Shown piece by piece: positions 16,187 to 26,145 of a DNA stretch of 64,000 nucleotides. The first letter of the stretch is position 1. Every line of letters starts with the position of its first letter. Made by a program: the position numbers and the translations under genes. The notes beneath the pieces are model-generated. The model had not been told where the DNA came from, did no database searches, and saw nothing but the letters and a program-made list of their open reading frames with translations. The DNA is from Sphingomonas vulcanisoli (GTDB lineage: Bacteria > Pseudomonadota > Alphaproteobacteria > Sphingomonadales > Sphingomonadaceae): positions 182,001 through 246,000 of the forward strand of contig NZ_JAAOZC010000002.1 of NCBI RefSeq assembly GCF_011761305.1, in the 5' to 3' direction.

Positions 16187-16618
16187 TCAATTTTGGGCGA
16201 CATGATCCCGGATCGCGGCGGCATCTTCGGCCTCGATCTTGGCGTGGCGGTGGGCGACGTCCTTGACCAGCTTGATTAGCTCAGCCGATTGGCGGATCGC
16301 ATCGGCCTTGTCGAAAACCCCCGCCGCCCCGGCGATCAGCGCCTGCGTGCGGAAATCCATGCCGCGGCCCGTGCTGGACGACAGCATCACCACCGGCGCG
16401 TCATGCCGCTCCCGCAACAGCTTGAGGAATTCCAGCCCGCGCATCCCGGGCATCTCCTGATCGAGCGTGATCACATCGAAATGATCGGTGGTGAGCATCT
16501 GCTCGGCCTCGATGACGTCTTCCGCCACCGCCACCTTGATATCACGATCGCCCTGCAGGACGCTGGTCAGCATCCCGCGGATGGTGATCGAATCGTCCAC
16601 GATCAGTACATTGATCAT
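16187..16618 (-). CDS. Single-domain response regulator (CheY-like)
   Basis: A 143-residue receiver domain with no output domain. The acidic pair is in VLIVDDSIT (D8, D9). The phospho-acceptor Asp is in VITLDQEMPGMRG (about residue 53). The conserved Ser is in VVMLSSST and Lys in GVFDKADAI. The DSITIRGML opening resembles the receiver of CheB-type proteins. No kinase is adjacent. A short basic helix extends past the domain (HRHAKIEAEDAAAIRDH). Its partner and role cannot be read from the sequence. Confidence 0.88.
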   Translation of the reverse strand: MINVLIVDDSITIRGMLTSVLQGDRDIKVAVAEDVIEAEQMLTTDHFDVITLDQEMPGMRGLEFLKLLRERHDAPVVMLSSSTGRGMDFRTQALIAGAAGVFDKADAIRQSAELIKLVKDVAHRHAKIEAEDAAAIRDHVAQN

Positions 16619-16698
16619 CGTGACGCCACATCCACTCTGGTTAAGCGATGTCGATAGCGCGAGCAGGTTAACAGAGTGTTGGCCATGCGGAAAAATTC

Positions 16699-17577
16699 TT
16701 AGATCGGGCCGCCGCTAAGCCGCTGACAAATCATATCTAATTGGTCGAGCGTCGAGTAATCGAGCGCGACCGTGCCGTCCCCGCCCGAGCGATGCTGGAT
16801 AGCCACCTTGAGCCCGAGCAGATCGCCGAGTTGACGCTCCAGCGCGACGATATCGGCGTTCATGCTCTTGAACTCGAGCGGGCCGAGCGGCTTCGGCGGC
16901 TTGGGCTTGGCCTTGCGCACCAGCGCCTCGGTCTCGCGCACCGAAAGCCCGCGCTTCACCACGTCGTGCGCGATCGCCTCGGCATCGGGCGCACCGATCA
17001 GCGCGCGGGCATGGCCCATGCTCAGCCGCCCATCGACCACCATCGCGCGCACCGCGGGCGGCAGATCGAGCAGCCGCAGCAGATTGGCGACATGGCTGCG
17101 CGATTTGCCGACCAGCTTGGCCAGCGCCTCTTGGCTGTGGCCATAGGTCTTGGCCAGCCGCTGATAGGATTCAGCCTCCTCGATCGCGTTGAGATCCTCG
17201 CGCTGGATGTTCTCGATGATCGCCAGCTCGAGCATCTCGCCATCGTCGAGCGTGCGGATCAGCGCCGGGATCTGATGAAGCTGCGCGCGCTGCGCCGCCC
17301 GCCAGCGCCGCTCACCCGCGACGATCTCGAAGCCCTTGCCCGAAGGGCGGACGACGATCGGCTGGATCAGCCCGCGCGCCTTGACCGAAGCGGCCAGCTC
17401 ATCGAGCGCGCTCTCGTCGAAATGACGGCGCGGCTGATCGGGGTTGGGGAAGATCGCGGCGACGGCGAGCATCCGCACGCCCTCGCTGGCGCCCGCCCCC
17501 GCGATCGGCTCCTCGCGCTTGACCTCGCCGAGCAGCGACGACAACCCCCGCCCCAGCCCGCGCTTGACCTCGCTCAC
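16699..17577 (-). CDS. parB: Chromosome partitioning protein ParB
   Basis: 292 residues. The N-terminus KRGLGRGLSSLLG is the ParA-stimulating segment. The CTP-binding ParB/Srx core has IFPNPDQPRRHF and the GERRWRAAQ motif, followed by the HTH region (ALAKLVGKSRSHVANLLRLL) that reads parS. The C-terminal dimer domain ends DQLDMICQRLSGG. It starts 4 nt inside the parA stop, so the two are coupled. Two parS-like sites lie 1.3 and 3.1 kb upstream. Confidence 0.96.
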   Translation of the reverse strand: MSEVKRGLGRGLSSLLGEVKREEPIAGAGASEGVRMLAVAAIFPNPDQPRRHFDESALDELAASVKARGLIQPIVVRPSGKGFEIVAGERRWRAAQRAQLHQIPALIRTLDDGEMLELAIIENIQREDLNAIEEAESYQRLAKTYGHSQEALAKLVGKSRSHVANLLRLLDLPPAVRAMVVDGRLSMGHARALIGAPDAEAIAHDVVKRGLSVRETEALVRKAKPKPPKPLGPLEFKSMNADIVALERQLGDLLGLKVAIQHRSGGDGTVALDYSTLDQLDMICQRLSGGPI

Positions 17578-18353
17578 GCCGCCACCGCCAGCTGCGGCAG
17601 CCGCCCGAGCAGCTCACGGGCGAGCGCGATATAGGCTTCGGACCCGGGGCAGCGATGATCATAGACCAAAGCGGGAAGACCGTAGCTCGGCGCTTCGGAC
17701 AGGCGGACGTTGCGCGGGATCGCGGTCTCGAACACCAGCTCACCGATCACCGCGCGCACGTCCTGCGCGACCTGCTCGGAAAGGCGGTTGCGGCGATCAT
17801 ACATCGTCAGCGCCACGCCAATGATCGCCAGCCCCGGATTGAGGTTGGCGCGGGCCCGTTCGACGGTGCGCAGCAACTGGCTCAGGCCCTCGAGCGCGAA
17901 GAACTCGCATTGCAGCGGCACCAGCACATAGCGCGCGGCGGCTAGGGCATTGATCGTCAGCAGGCCGAGCGATGGCGGGCAATCGATCAGGCAGACATCC
18001 CAGCGCGGCGGCAGCGCATCCATGGCAGCGGCGAAACGGCTTGTACGATCCTCCGCGTCCACCAGCTCAACCTCGATGCCGGATAGATCCTGAGTCGCAG
18101 GTATGATGTCGAGCTTCGGCACCGCCGTGGGACGGACGGCATCGGCCATCGTCGCTGAGCCCGCCATTACTTCATAGGACGATCGAGCGCGCGCGCCCGG
18201 ATCAACGCCCAATCCAGTCGAAGCGTTACCTTGGGGATCGAAATCGACAAGCAGCACGCGCAGTCCGGTCGCTGCAAGCGCGGTCGCGACGTTGATTGCG
18301 CTGGTCGTCTTGCCGACCCCGCCCTTCTGATTGGCCACTGCGATTCTGATCAT
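17574..18353 (-). CDS. parA: Chromosome partitioning ATPase ParA
   Basis: 259 residues of the deviant Walker P-loop ATPase that positions the origin through ParB. Visible motifs are ANQKGGVGKTTSAIN (deviant Walker A with signature Lys), LLVDFDPQGNAS (Walker A'), and VCLIDCPPSLGLL (Walker B). It overlaps rsmG at its start by 4 nt and parB at its end by 4 nt, so the run rsmG-parA-parB is translationally coupled. Confidence 0.96.
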   Translation of the reverse strand: MIRIAVANQKGGVGKTTSAINVATALAATGLRVLLVDFDPQGNASTGLGVDPGARARSSYEVMAGSATMADAVRPTAVPKLDIIPATQDLSGIEVELVDAEDRTSRFAAAMDALPPRWDVCLIDCPPSLGLLTINALAAARYVLVPLQCEFFALEGLSQLLRTVERARANLNPGLAIIGVALTMYDRRNRLSEQVAQDVRAVIGELVFETAIPRNVRLSEAPSYGLPALVYDHRCPGSEAYIALARELLGRLPQLAVAA

Positions 18354-18970
18354 GTCTTCGGCCTCACCCCACGCGCCACCACGATCGACGCGCTCGAATC
18401 GGTCTGGCTGGGCACCAGCCGGAAATCACCGTGCCACGAAGGCCGCGCCGCCGCCAGTTCGTCCGCGGCGCTGCGGCCCTTTGGAAGCACCCAAAGCGTC
18501 TCCGGTGTGGCAAACCGTAGACCCATAGCAAACAAGGCATCGAGCGAGGCTACCGCGCGGGCGCTGATCACGCCTGCCGGGCGCAGGGGCGCCGATGCCG
18601 CAGTCTTGGCGACAATGGACGTGCGATCGGCGATGCCGAGCTCGTCAACGACGTGCTGCAGGAAAGCCGCTCGCTTGGCGCGCGGCTCGATCAGCATGGC
18701 AGGTGCCTCGCGCAGAATCGCCACGACGATGCCGGGGAGCCCGGCGCCGCTCCCGATGTCCACCCATAAGTCTTGGGCCTCACGCGCAAGCGGCAGGACC
18801 TGCGCGGAATCCAAGATGTGCCGTTGCCAGACGAGATCTAGCGTCGACGTCGACACGAGGTTTTGATGGACCGCCTCGCCGCGCATCAGGTCTACGTAGC
18901 GGCGGAGTCGTGCTGCCGTTTCACGTGGAACATGGTCGCAAACGATTGCCTCAGCCTCGTCCTCCGTCAT
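18350..18970 (-). CDS. rsmG: 16S rRNA (guanine527-N7)-methyltransferase
   Basis: 206 residues of the class I methyltransferase that modifies G527 of 16S rRNA using SAM. Motif I is LWVDIGSGAGLPGIVVAI, with MLIEPRAKRAAFLQ next and SARAVASLDAL later. The segment HVPRETAAR near residue 13-21 is encoded by a parS-like sequence, a known feature of alphaproteobacterial rsmG. It overlaps mnmG and parA by 4 nt at each end. Confidence 0.95.
   Translation of the reverse strand: MTEDEAEAIVCDHVPRETAARLRRYVDLMRGEAVHQNLVSTSTLDLVWQRHILDSAQVLPLAREAQDLWVDIGSGAGLPGIVVAILREAPAMLIEPRAKRAAFLQHVVDELGIADRTSIVAKTAASAPLRPAGVISARAVASLDALFAMGLRFATPETLWVLPKGRSAADELAAARPSWHGDFRLVPSQTDSSASIVVARGVRPKT
18917..18932. promoter_or_regulatory. 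parS-like ParB-binding site inside rsmG
   Basis: CGTTTCACGTGGAACA differs from the consensus TGTTTCACGTGGAACA at the first position only. It lies in the 5' part of rsmG, 1.3 kb upstream of parB. Confidence 0.8.
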
Positions 18971-20697
18971 GCCGACCGTGCCGCCACGAGGATTGCTGTG
19001 AGCGCGGCTGGCGTTATCCCGCGTATGCGTGCAGCGTCGCCAAGACTGGTCGGCTGCGCCCGTGACAGCCGCTCGATCATCTCGTTCGATAGGCCGGCAA
19101 CTCGCCGATAGTCGATCGAGCCCAGGGTAATCCCGCTGTCCCGCTGTCGCCGCTCGATCTCGATTGCCTGCCGCTGTACGTAGGGCCTGTAGAGCGCATC
19201 AGCCACAACCTCAGCCGCGACATGTGGGGCGATGCCGCGCGCGACCAGCTCTTGCCCGTCGTCGCCCTCGCTCAACTGCTTCTCAGCATCGGCCTTGGAT
19301 CCACAGTGCCGTTCGATAATCTCGGCTCGCGCGGGAGAGACTGCTCCGCTTCCCCGCGCGCAATCGCCAAGGCGTGCGATCGCATTATCGGCCCGCATAT
19401 ATAGACGATGTTCCGCGCGCGCCGTCAGCATGCGATAGGGCTCGGTCACTCCCTGTAAGGTGAGGTCATCAATCATCACCCCGATGTAACTCGACGTCCG
19501 ATCGAAGCGCGCCGGGGTTTGCCCCATAGCCGCCGCTCCCGCTGACAGGCCGGCGACCAAACCCTGCGCCGCTGCTTCCTCATAACCCGTCGTGCCATTG
19601 ATCTGGCCCGCGAGGTACGAGCCGGGAATGGCGCGCAGCTGCAGATGGCTATCGAGCCCGCGTGGATCAACGTGGTCATATTCCACCGCATAGCCCGGCT
19701 GCGTAATCCGACACTGCTCAAGGCCAGGGATGCTCGCGATCAGCGCCGTCTGAATATCAACCGGCAGCGACGTCGAGATGCCATTGGGATAAACGGTCGG
19801 ATCATCAAGGCCCTCGGGCTCAAGGAAGATCTGATGGCTCTCGCGATCGGCGAAGCGATGGATCTTGTCTTCGATGGATGGGCAGTAGCGCGGCCCCTGC
19901 CCCTCGATCGCGCCGGAGAACAGCGGCGAGCGATCGAGACCACTCCGGATGATGTCATGGGTCCGGGGGGTAGTTCGTGTGATGGCGCAAGCGATCTGAG
20001 GCTGCCGCGACGAAGGCAATGCCGAGAAAGACCAGTGCTCGCTGTCACTAGCTTGATATTCCAGCCTAGCCCAATCGATCGTGCGCCCGTCGAGCCGGGG
20101 CGGCGTACCGGTCTTAAGGCGGGACACCGCCAGGCCGAGATCGCGGAGTTGGGCTGCCAGGGTCAGCGCCGCGCCCTCGCCCACACGCCCGCCTGTCTCC
20201 GTTTCCTCCCCTCGGAATATCTTGCCTCCAAGAAAGGTGCCGCTGGCAATGACAACAGCGCGTGCCGCAAGGCGCGTGCCACCGGCCAACTCTACGCCGG
20301 ACGGGACACCACCCTCGATCAGCAGACGATCCGCGCTGTCCTCGACGATAGACAGGCCGGATGTCGCGCGTAGCATTGATTGGATGGCAGCGGCATAAAG
20401 CTTCCGGTCCGCCTGGACACGGGGGCCGCGCACGGCGGGCCCCTTGCTCCGATTGAGCATGCGGTAATGAATTGCCGCCGAGTCTGCCGCCCGCGCCATC
20501 AGGCCATCGAACACATCAAGCTCGCGTACGAGATGACCCTTGCCGATGCCTCCAATCGAAGGATTGCAGGACAAGGTTCCAAGCCGATCCGCGCGCATGG
20601 TCACCAGCGCCGTTCGCGCGCCCAGCCGCGCTGAGGCGGCCGCAGCCTCGCAGCCGGCGTGCCCGCCGCCGATAACGATTACATCGTAGTCAGTCAT
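18967..20697 (-). CDS. mnmG: tRNA uridine-5-carboxymethylaminomethyl modification enzyme MnmG
   Basis: 576 residues of the FAD-dependent partner of MnmE, which modifies wobble U34 of tRNA. The dinucleotide-binding motif VIVIGGGHAGCEAA is at 6-19, and the LSCNPSIGGIGKGHLVRE and GQINGTTGYEEAAAQG motifs are present. It is shorter than the usual 610-630 residues; the missing part lies after the RAEHRLYMRADNA segment. Conserved C-terminal motifs (DYRRVAGLSNEMIERL, GITPAALTAIL) remain. It overlaps rsmG by 4 nt. A parS-like site lies just before its start. Confidence 0.93.
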   Translation of the reverse strand: MTDYDVIVIGGGHAGCEAAAASARLGARTALVTMRADRLGTLSCNPSIGGIGKGHLVRELDVFDGLMARAADSAAIHYRMLNRSKGPAVRGPRVQADRKLYAAAIQSMLRATSGLSIVEDSADRLLIEGGVPSGVELAGGTRLAARAVVIASGTFLGGKIFRGEETETGGRVGEGAALTLAAQLRDLGLAVSRLKTGTPPRLDGRTIDWARLEYQASDSEHWSFSALPSSRQPQIACAITRTTPRTHDIIRSGLDRSPLFSGAIEGQGPRYCPSIEDKIHRFADRESHQIFLEPEGLDDPTVYPNGISTSLPVDIQTALIASIPGLEQCRITQPGYAVEYDHVDPRGLDSHLQLRAIPGSYLAGQINGTTGYEEAAAQGLVAGLSAGAAAMGQTPARFDRTSSYIGVMIDDLTLQGVTEPYRMLTARAEHRLYMRADNAIARLGDCARGSGAVSPARAEIIERHCGSKADAEKQLSEGDDGQELVARGIAPHVAAEVVADALYRPYVQRQAIEIERRQRDSGITLGSIDYRRVAGLSNEMIERLSRAQPTSLGDAARIRGITPAALTAILVAARSA

Positions 20698-20700
20698 ACA

Positions 20701-20716
20701 TGTTCCACGTGGAACT
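20701..20716. promoter_or_regulatory. parS-like ParB-binding site between mnmE and mnmG
   Basis: TGTTCCACGTGGAACT matches the palindromic consensus TGTTCCACGTGGAACA except at the last base. It overlaps the final bases of mnmE and is 1.8 kb from the first site. Confidence 0.82.
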
Positions 20717-22016
20717 ATTTGCCCAGACAGAAGCGGGCAAACAAGCCGTCGAGGACGGCCTCGACATCGGCTCTGCCGACCACCGCGTCAAACGCTGCAC
20801 GCCCTGCTCTCAGATGTTCCGCTTGTAATAATGGATCGCTCTCAGTCATCGTACCGGCCAACGCTCGTTCCGCGTCGACGAGAAGCGCGCGCTGCCGAAT
20901 ATTCAACGCCAGCGAATCTGACCGAATTTCCGCCGATGCCGCCGCCGCGATAAGATCGCGCAAAGCTGTCATACCCTGCCCGGTTAAGGCTGAGAGCCCT
21001 AAGGCGTAACCCGATGGCGTCGCCTCCCGTCCTGGAATATCGTTTCGGCCATGTACCGAAACCGATCGAGGCGGCGCATCCTCGATCGCGCCGAGCCAGA
21101 TTACCAAGTCCGCGCTTTCTATAACCGCCCGAGCGCGGTCAACCCCGATGGCCTCGACGACGTCACTCGTCTCGCGCAGGCCCGCCGTATCGGTAAGGAG
21201 CAAGGCCGTGCCGCCGATCGCGATCGGCGCCTCCAGTGAATCACGGGTGGTGCCGGGGATGGGGGTCGCAATCGCCACCTCTCTCTCAGCTAATGCATTG
21301 ATAAGTGTGGACTTTCCCGAGTTTGCCGGGCCGGCGATCACCACCCGGAAACCATCTCGCAGCCGCTCCGCAGACGGTGCCCGCAGGATATCGGCGATTT
21401 CCTCATGCAGCACCGCGAGCGCCCGATCGAACGCAGGCGGCAGCAGGGCCTCGTCGTCCAGCTCCTCACCAAACTCCAGCGCCGCCTCGATCTCCGCGGC
21501 CAAGGCCACCAGCCGGGTCCGCCAATCCCCGATGCGCCGGCTCAACCCGCCTTCGGCCATGCGCAGCGCCGCGATCCGCGCTTGCTCACTTTCGGCCTCC
21601 AGCAGATCGGCCAATCCTTCGGCCTGCGCCAGATCGATGCGGCCGTTGAGCAAGGCGCGCCGGGTGAACTCACCCGGCTCCGCCATGCGACATCCCGGCA
21701 GCGCGCCGATGGCATCGAGTACCGCCCGCACCACAGCGCGCCCGCCATGCAGATGCAGCTCGGCCAGATCCTCCCCCGTCGCCGTACTTGGCCCCGGGAA
21801 CCACAGCAGCAGCGCCTGATCGAGCCGCGCCCCCGCCGCATCGTGCAAATGTCTCAGCGTCGCCCGGCGCGGCACCGGCAGCGCGCCCGCCAAGGCACAC
21901 AGCACCGCTCCCGCCTCCGGCCCGCTGATCCTGACGATCGCGATCGCGGCCGGTGGCGCGCCCGAGGAGAGCGCATAGATCGTGCCGGGGGCGTCCTCGC
22001 GGCAAAAGCGCTGCAT
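20715..22016 (-). CDS. mnmE: tRNA modification GTPase MnmE
   Basis: 433 residues. The N-terminal THF-binding domain (about 1-115) has IYALSSGAPPAAIAIVRISG and GEDLAELHLHGGRAVV. The G domain has the P-loop GPANSGKSTLIN, the switch GTTRDS, and DTAGLRE; the NKxD motif appears degenerate in this region. The C-terminus has the catalytic Cys motif FCLGK. With MnmG it installs the cmnm group on U34. The start ATG overlaps the DUF6489 stop by one base (TGATG). Confidence 0.95.
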   Translation of the reverse strand: MQRFCREDAPGTIYALSSGAPPAAIAIVRISGPEAGAVLCALAGALPVPRRATLRHLHDAAGARLDQALLLWFPGPSTATGEDLAELHLHGGRAVVRAVLDAIGALPGCRMAEPGEFTRRALLNGRIDLAQAEGLADLLEAESEQARIAALRMAEGGLSRRIGDWRTRLVALAAEIEAALEFGEELDDEALLPPAFDRALAVLHEEIADILRAPSAERLRDGFRVVIAGPANSGKSTLINALAEREVAIATPIPGTTRDSLEAPIAIGGTALLLTDTAGLRETSDVVEAIGVDRARAVIESADLVIWLGAIEDAPPRSVSVHGRNDIPGREATPSGYALGLSALTGQGMTALRDLIAAAASAEIRSDSLALNIRQRALLVDAERALAGTMTESDPLLQAEHLRAGRAAFDAVVGRADVEAVLDGLFARFCLGK

Positions 22017-22264
22017 CACCCGCCCGACTTGGGCCCGGTTATCTGGCCGATCATCTGCTTCCACATCGTCATGCTCGCCTCGCCCATCGGCATCATCGGC
22101 ATCCAGCTCTTCATCATCGCATCGAAAGTTTCGGGCGTTACGCCATCGGTGATCGCAGCCTTGAACTTATCGAGATAGGCATCGTGGATCGCGGTCAGAT
22201 CGGGCAGGCCCATGAAGCGCCGGGCTTCCTCGGGGGTGCAATCGACATCAACGGTGATCTTCAT
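22016..22264 (-). CDS. DUF6489 family small protein
   Basis: 82 residues, hydrophilic, with a typical opening KITVDVDCTPEEARRFMGLPD. Its Met-rich C-terminal region (KSWMPMMPMGEASMTMWKQMI) resembles small proteins encoded next to mnmE in alphaproteobacteria, annotated as DUF6489; some of these genes accompany PHB/phasin-like loci. No function is known. The second ATG (22264) is preferred because GGGGA precedes it at 6-7 nt. Confidence 0.7.
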   Translation of the reverse strand: MKITVDVDCTPEEARRFMGLPDLTAIHDAYLDKFKAAITDGVTPETFDAMMKSWMPMMPMGEASMTMWKQMIGQITGPKSGG

Positions 22265-22364
22265 GGACATTCCCCTGGGATTCGATCGCCTGCCTATCGG
22301 AACCGCTGGCGACGGTCCAATCCCGGCGATAGAGCGCGCGGATTACGAAGGAGAGTGAGGCGGC

Positions 22365-23342
22365 ATGAACGATTATCGGCTGATCATCCGCGCAACCGGC
22401 GGCCCCGAGGTGATCGAGCGCGAATCGGTGGGTGCGCTCACGCCCGGCAAAGGCGAAGCGGTGGTGCGGCACCACGCCGTTGGGCTGAACTTCATCGATA
22501 CCTATCAGCGCAGCGGTCTTTATCCCCAGCCGTTGCCCAGCGGCCTCGGATCGGAAGCGGCGGGCGTGGTGGAAGCGGTGGGCGAGGGCGTCACCTTGGT
22601 CGCGCCCGGCGATCGCGTTGCTTATGCGCGCGGTCGCCTGGGGGCTTACGCGACCGTAAGAACGATCGGCGCCGAACATTTGGTCAAGTTGCCGGATGCC
22701 ATCAGATTTGAGGTGGCCGCAGGGGTGATGCTCAAGGGTCTCACCGCCGATATGCTGGTGGGCGAGATCGGCGAGGCCAAGGCCGGCCAGCACGTGCTGG
22801 TTCATGCCGCGGCAGGTGGGATGGGATCGATCCTTGTGCAGTGGCTGAAGGCGCTCGGCTGCATCGTGATCGCCCACGCCGGCAGCGCTGAAAAGGCAGC
22901 CAAGGCCAAGGCGCTCGGCGCCGACCACGCCTTCGCTTGCCCGCTCGATCAGCTGGCGGAGAAAGTCCGCAGCCTGACGGATGGCCGCGGCGTCGATCTG
23001 GTGCTGGACGGTGTCGGCAAGGAGAGCTGGGCCGCGAGCCTCGCCAGCACTGCCAAGCGCGGTCTGATCGCCAGTTACGGCAATGCCTCGGGTCCGGTGC
23101 CGCCGATAGCTCCGCTGGAGCTAAGCCGTGCGGGATCCCTGTTCCTCACCCGGCCGACATTGTTCGATTATGTCGATACGCGCGAGAGGTTGGAGGCCGC
23201 CGCAGCGCGCCTGTTCGCGCGGATCATCGACGGCAGCGTCACCGTCGAGATCGGCCAGACCTTCCCGTTGGCCGATGCCGCCGAAGCGCACCGCGCATTG
23301 GAAGGACGTAGAACCAACGGATCGACGGTGCTGGTGCCCTAA
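22365..23342 (+). CDS. NADPH:quinone oxidoreductase (MDR family)
   Basis: 325 residues of the zinc-independent quinone oxidoreductase branch of the MDR family. Features are VGLNFIDTYQRSGLY and PLPSGLGSEAAGVVEAVGEGV, no zinc ligands, and the nucleotide-binding VHAAAGGMGSILVQWLK. These enzymes reduce quinones or enals with NADPH. It is divergent from the DUF6489-mnmE operon, with 100 nt between them, and ends at a family A palindrome. Confidence 0.88.
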   Translation: MNDYRLIIRATGGPEVIERESVGALTPGKGEAVVRHHAVGLNFIDTYQRSGLYPQPLPSGLGSEAAGVVEAVGEGVTLVAPGDRVAYARGRLGAYATVRTIGAEHLVKLPDAIRFEVAAGVMLKGLTADMLVGEIGEAKAGQHVLVHAAAGGMGSILVQWLKALGCIVIAHAGSAEKAAKAKALGADHAFACPLDQLAEKVRSLTDGRGVDLVLDGVGKESWAASLASTAKRGLIASYGNASGPVPPIAPLELSRAGSLFLTRPTLFDYVDTRERLEAAAARLFARIIDGSVTVEIGQTFPLADAAEAHRALEGRRTNGSTVLVP

Positions 23343-23348
23343 CCCCTT

Positions 23349-23406
23349 CCGTTCGTGTCGAGCGAAGTCGAGACACGTCCCTCGACTTTGCTCGGGACAG
23401 ACGGGC
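23349..23406. repeat. Intergenic palindromic repeat, family A
   Basis: Compact copy whose two arms meet: CGTGTCGAGCGAAGTCGAGA and TCCCTCGACTTTGCTCGGGA. It sits between the convergent qor-like and terC genes. Compare 202-277 and 6862-6941. Confidence 0.75.
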
Positions 23407-23411
23407 GTTTG

Positions 23412-24056
23412 CTAGAACAACGTCCCCAAGCCCGTCGCCGGATTGACGATGCCCTCGTGGATCATCCGCACCGCCACGAACAGGATCACCGCCAGACCGA
23501 TATAAGCGATCCAGCGATAGCGCTCGATCACCCGCGCCAGGATGTTGGCCGCGACGCCCATCAGGACCACCGATAGTAACAGGCCGATGATCAGGATGCC
23601 GGGATGCGCATGCGCGGCACCGGCGACGGCCAGCACATTGTCGAGGCTCATGCTGACGTCTGCCACCGCGACCGCCCAGGCGGCGGCCGCGAAACTCTTG
23701 GCAGGCTTGAGGCCTGCCGCCTCATCCTGCCCGCTACCGTGCCTGAGCTCGCGCCACATCTTCCAGGCGACCCAGAGCAGCAACAGCCCGCCCGCAAAGG
23801 TCAATCCGACGACCTGAAGCAGCTGGGTGACGATCAGCGCGAAGATGATCCGCAGCACCAGCGCGGCGATGATGCCGATCAGGATGACGCGCTTGCGCTG
23901 TTGCGGGCCGAGCCCCGCCGCCAGCGCGCCGACGACGATGGCATTGTCGCCCGCCAGCATCACGTCGATCATCAGCACCTGCAGCAGCGCAGCCAGCGCC
24001 GACGGCGAGCTCAGGTTGGAGAAGTCGGTGACGATTTGCTGCCAGATTGCGGTCAT
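23412..24056 (-). CDS. TerC/YjbE family integral membrane protein
   Basis: 214 residues with six or seven predicted membrane segments. Two acidic repeat motifs occur within helices: MIDVMLAGDNAIVVGALA (about 29-46) and VAVADVSMSLDNVLAVAG (about 132-149), typical of TerC (D/N-rich, metal-binding). Family members export manganese or other metals or give tellurite resistance. The substrate here is not known. The gene lies downstream of rho on the same strand. Confidence 0.88.
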   Translation of the reverse strand: MTAIWQQIVTDFSNLSSPSALAALLQVLMIDVMLAGDNAIVVGALAAGLGPQQRKRVILIGIIAALVLRIIFALIVTQLLQVVGLTFAGGLLLLWVAWKMWRELRHGSGQDEAAGLKPAKSFAAAAWAVAVADVSMSLDNVLAVAGAAHAHPGILIIGLLLSVVLMGVAANILARVIERYRWIAYIGLAVILFVAVRMIHEGIVNPATGLGTLF

Positions 24057-24131
24057 CGAACCGGAATAGCAGAAGTGCGACTGCTGTCGATTGCTGACGG
24101 AATCCTCCTCCCTTCCAGGGAGGCGAGGCCC

Positions 24132-25388
<1,257 letters not shown>

Positions 25389-25576
25389 TGGGGGTCCGGG
25401 GACTTGAAGGGGGAGGGTGGAACGGCACGGCAGAAAGCTGGCGGTTCGGAGCTGGAGTGCTGGAAGGTGTTCCCGCAAGGACTGCAGGGCCTGTCTGGTG
25501 GCAGCGGTAAATGCTGCGCGGGGCAGCGTCAAGAAGTGAGATGGGGATGGGGACGGTTGTGATCAAGCGGCGCTTG
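25389..25576 (-). other. Long leader in front of rho
   Basis: About 190 nt between the rho start and the repeat unit at 25577. It is G-rich on the plus strand, so C-rich in the transcript, which fits a possible Rho-utilisation site for autoregulation of rho. No gene is seen. The role is an inference from composition. Confidence 0.3.
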
Positions 25577-25692
25577 AGCCCCTCCCCTTTAGGGGAGGGG
25601 TTTGGGGTGGGGCAGTTCGGTAGGACGCAGGCCTTACTCTGAAAGAAGCGGCATTCCCCACCCCAACCCCTCCCCTGAAGGGGAGGGGCTTA
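25577..25692. repeat. Paired palindromic repeat, family B
   Basis: Arms of roughly 36 bp on each side of a short spacer. Left contains CCCTCCCCTTTAGGGGAGGG and right contains CCCTCCCCTGAAGGGGAGGG. The unit lies between rho and hemJ. It is nearly the same as the unit at 59046-59156; a single half is at 34687-34713 and a diverged unit is inside gluQ. Confidence 0.8.
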
Positions 25693-25695
25693 AGG

Positions 25696-26145
25696 TCAAA
25701 ACGGCTTAACGATCACCAATACGACGATCAGCGCCGTCGCGATCCCCGGCACCTCGTTCATCAGGCGCAGCGCGGTGCCGCTCATCGGCCGCTCGCCACG
25801 CGCGAGCTTCTTGCCGTAAGCAACCATATAGCCGTGGTAGCCGGAGAGACTGAGGACGAGCAGCAGTTTGGCCGAAAGCCAGCCGTCCGCCCAGAAATGG
25901 CCGATCGTCGCCAGCGTGATTCCGAAGATCCAGACGAGGATCATCGCCGGCGTCATGATGATCGATTTGAGCTTACGCTCCCGATCGATCCAGCGCTTCT
26001 CTTCAACCGATCCGGGCACGCTCTCCTGATGATAGACATAATAGCGCGGCAGCATGAACAGGCTCGCGATCCAGAAGATCACGAAAATCACGTGCCCCGC
26101 CTTGATCCATTGGTAGGTCATTTCGAGCACCGATCCCAAGCTCAT
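25696..26145 (-). CDS. hemJ: Protoporphyrinogen oxidase HemJ
   Basis: 149-residue integral membrane protein with four helices. Family motifs are KAGHVIFVIFWIASLFMLPR (the His and Trp-rich first helix), RKLKSIIMTPAMILVWIFG and SGYHGYMVAYGKKLARGE. HemJ oxidises protoporphyrinogen IX to protoporphyrin IX in haem synthesis. In many alphaproteobacteria hemJ or hemE stands at this point beside rho and the origin. It is the gene bordering the oriC candidate on the left. Confidence 0.92.
   Translation of the reverse strand: MSLGSVLEMTYQWIKAGHVIFVIFWIASLFMLPRYYVYHQESVPGSVEEKRWIDRERKLKSIIMTPAMILVWIFGITLATIGHFWADGWLSAKLLLVLSLSGYHGYMVAYGKKLARGERPMSGTALRLMNEVPGIATALIVVLVIVKPF

Noticed and set aside
22788-22800. 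CACGTG core in the quinone oxidoreductase gene as a possible parS
   Set aside because: Only the six central bases match; the flanks do not fit the ParB site. The CACGTG at 26090, 42139 and 53441 fail for the same reason.
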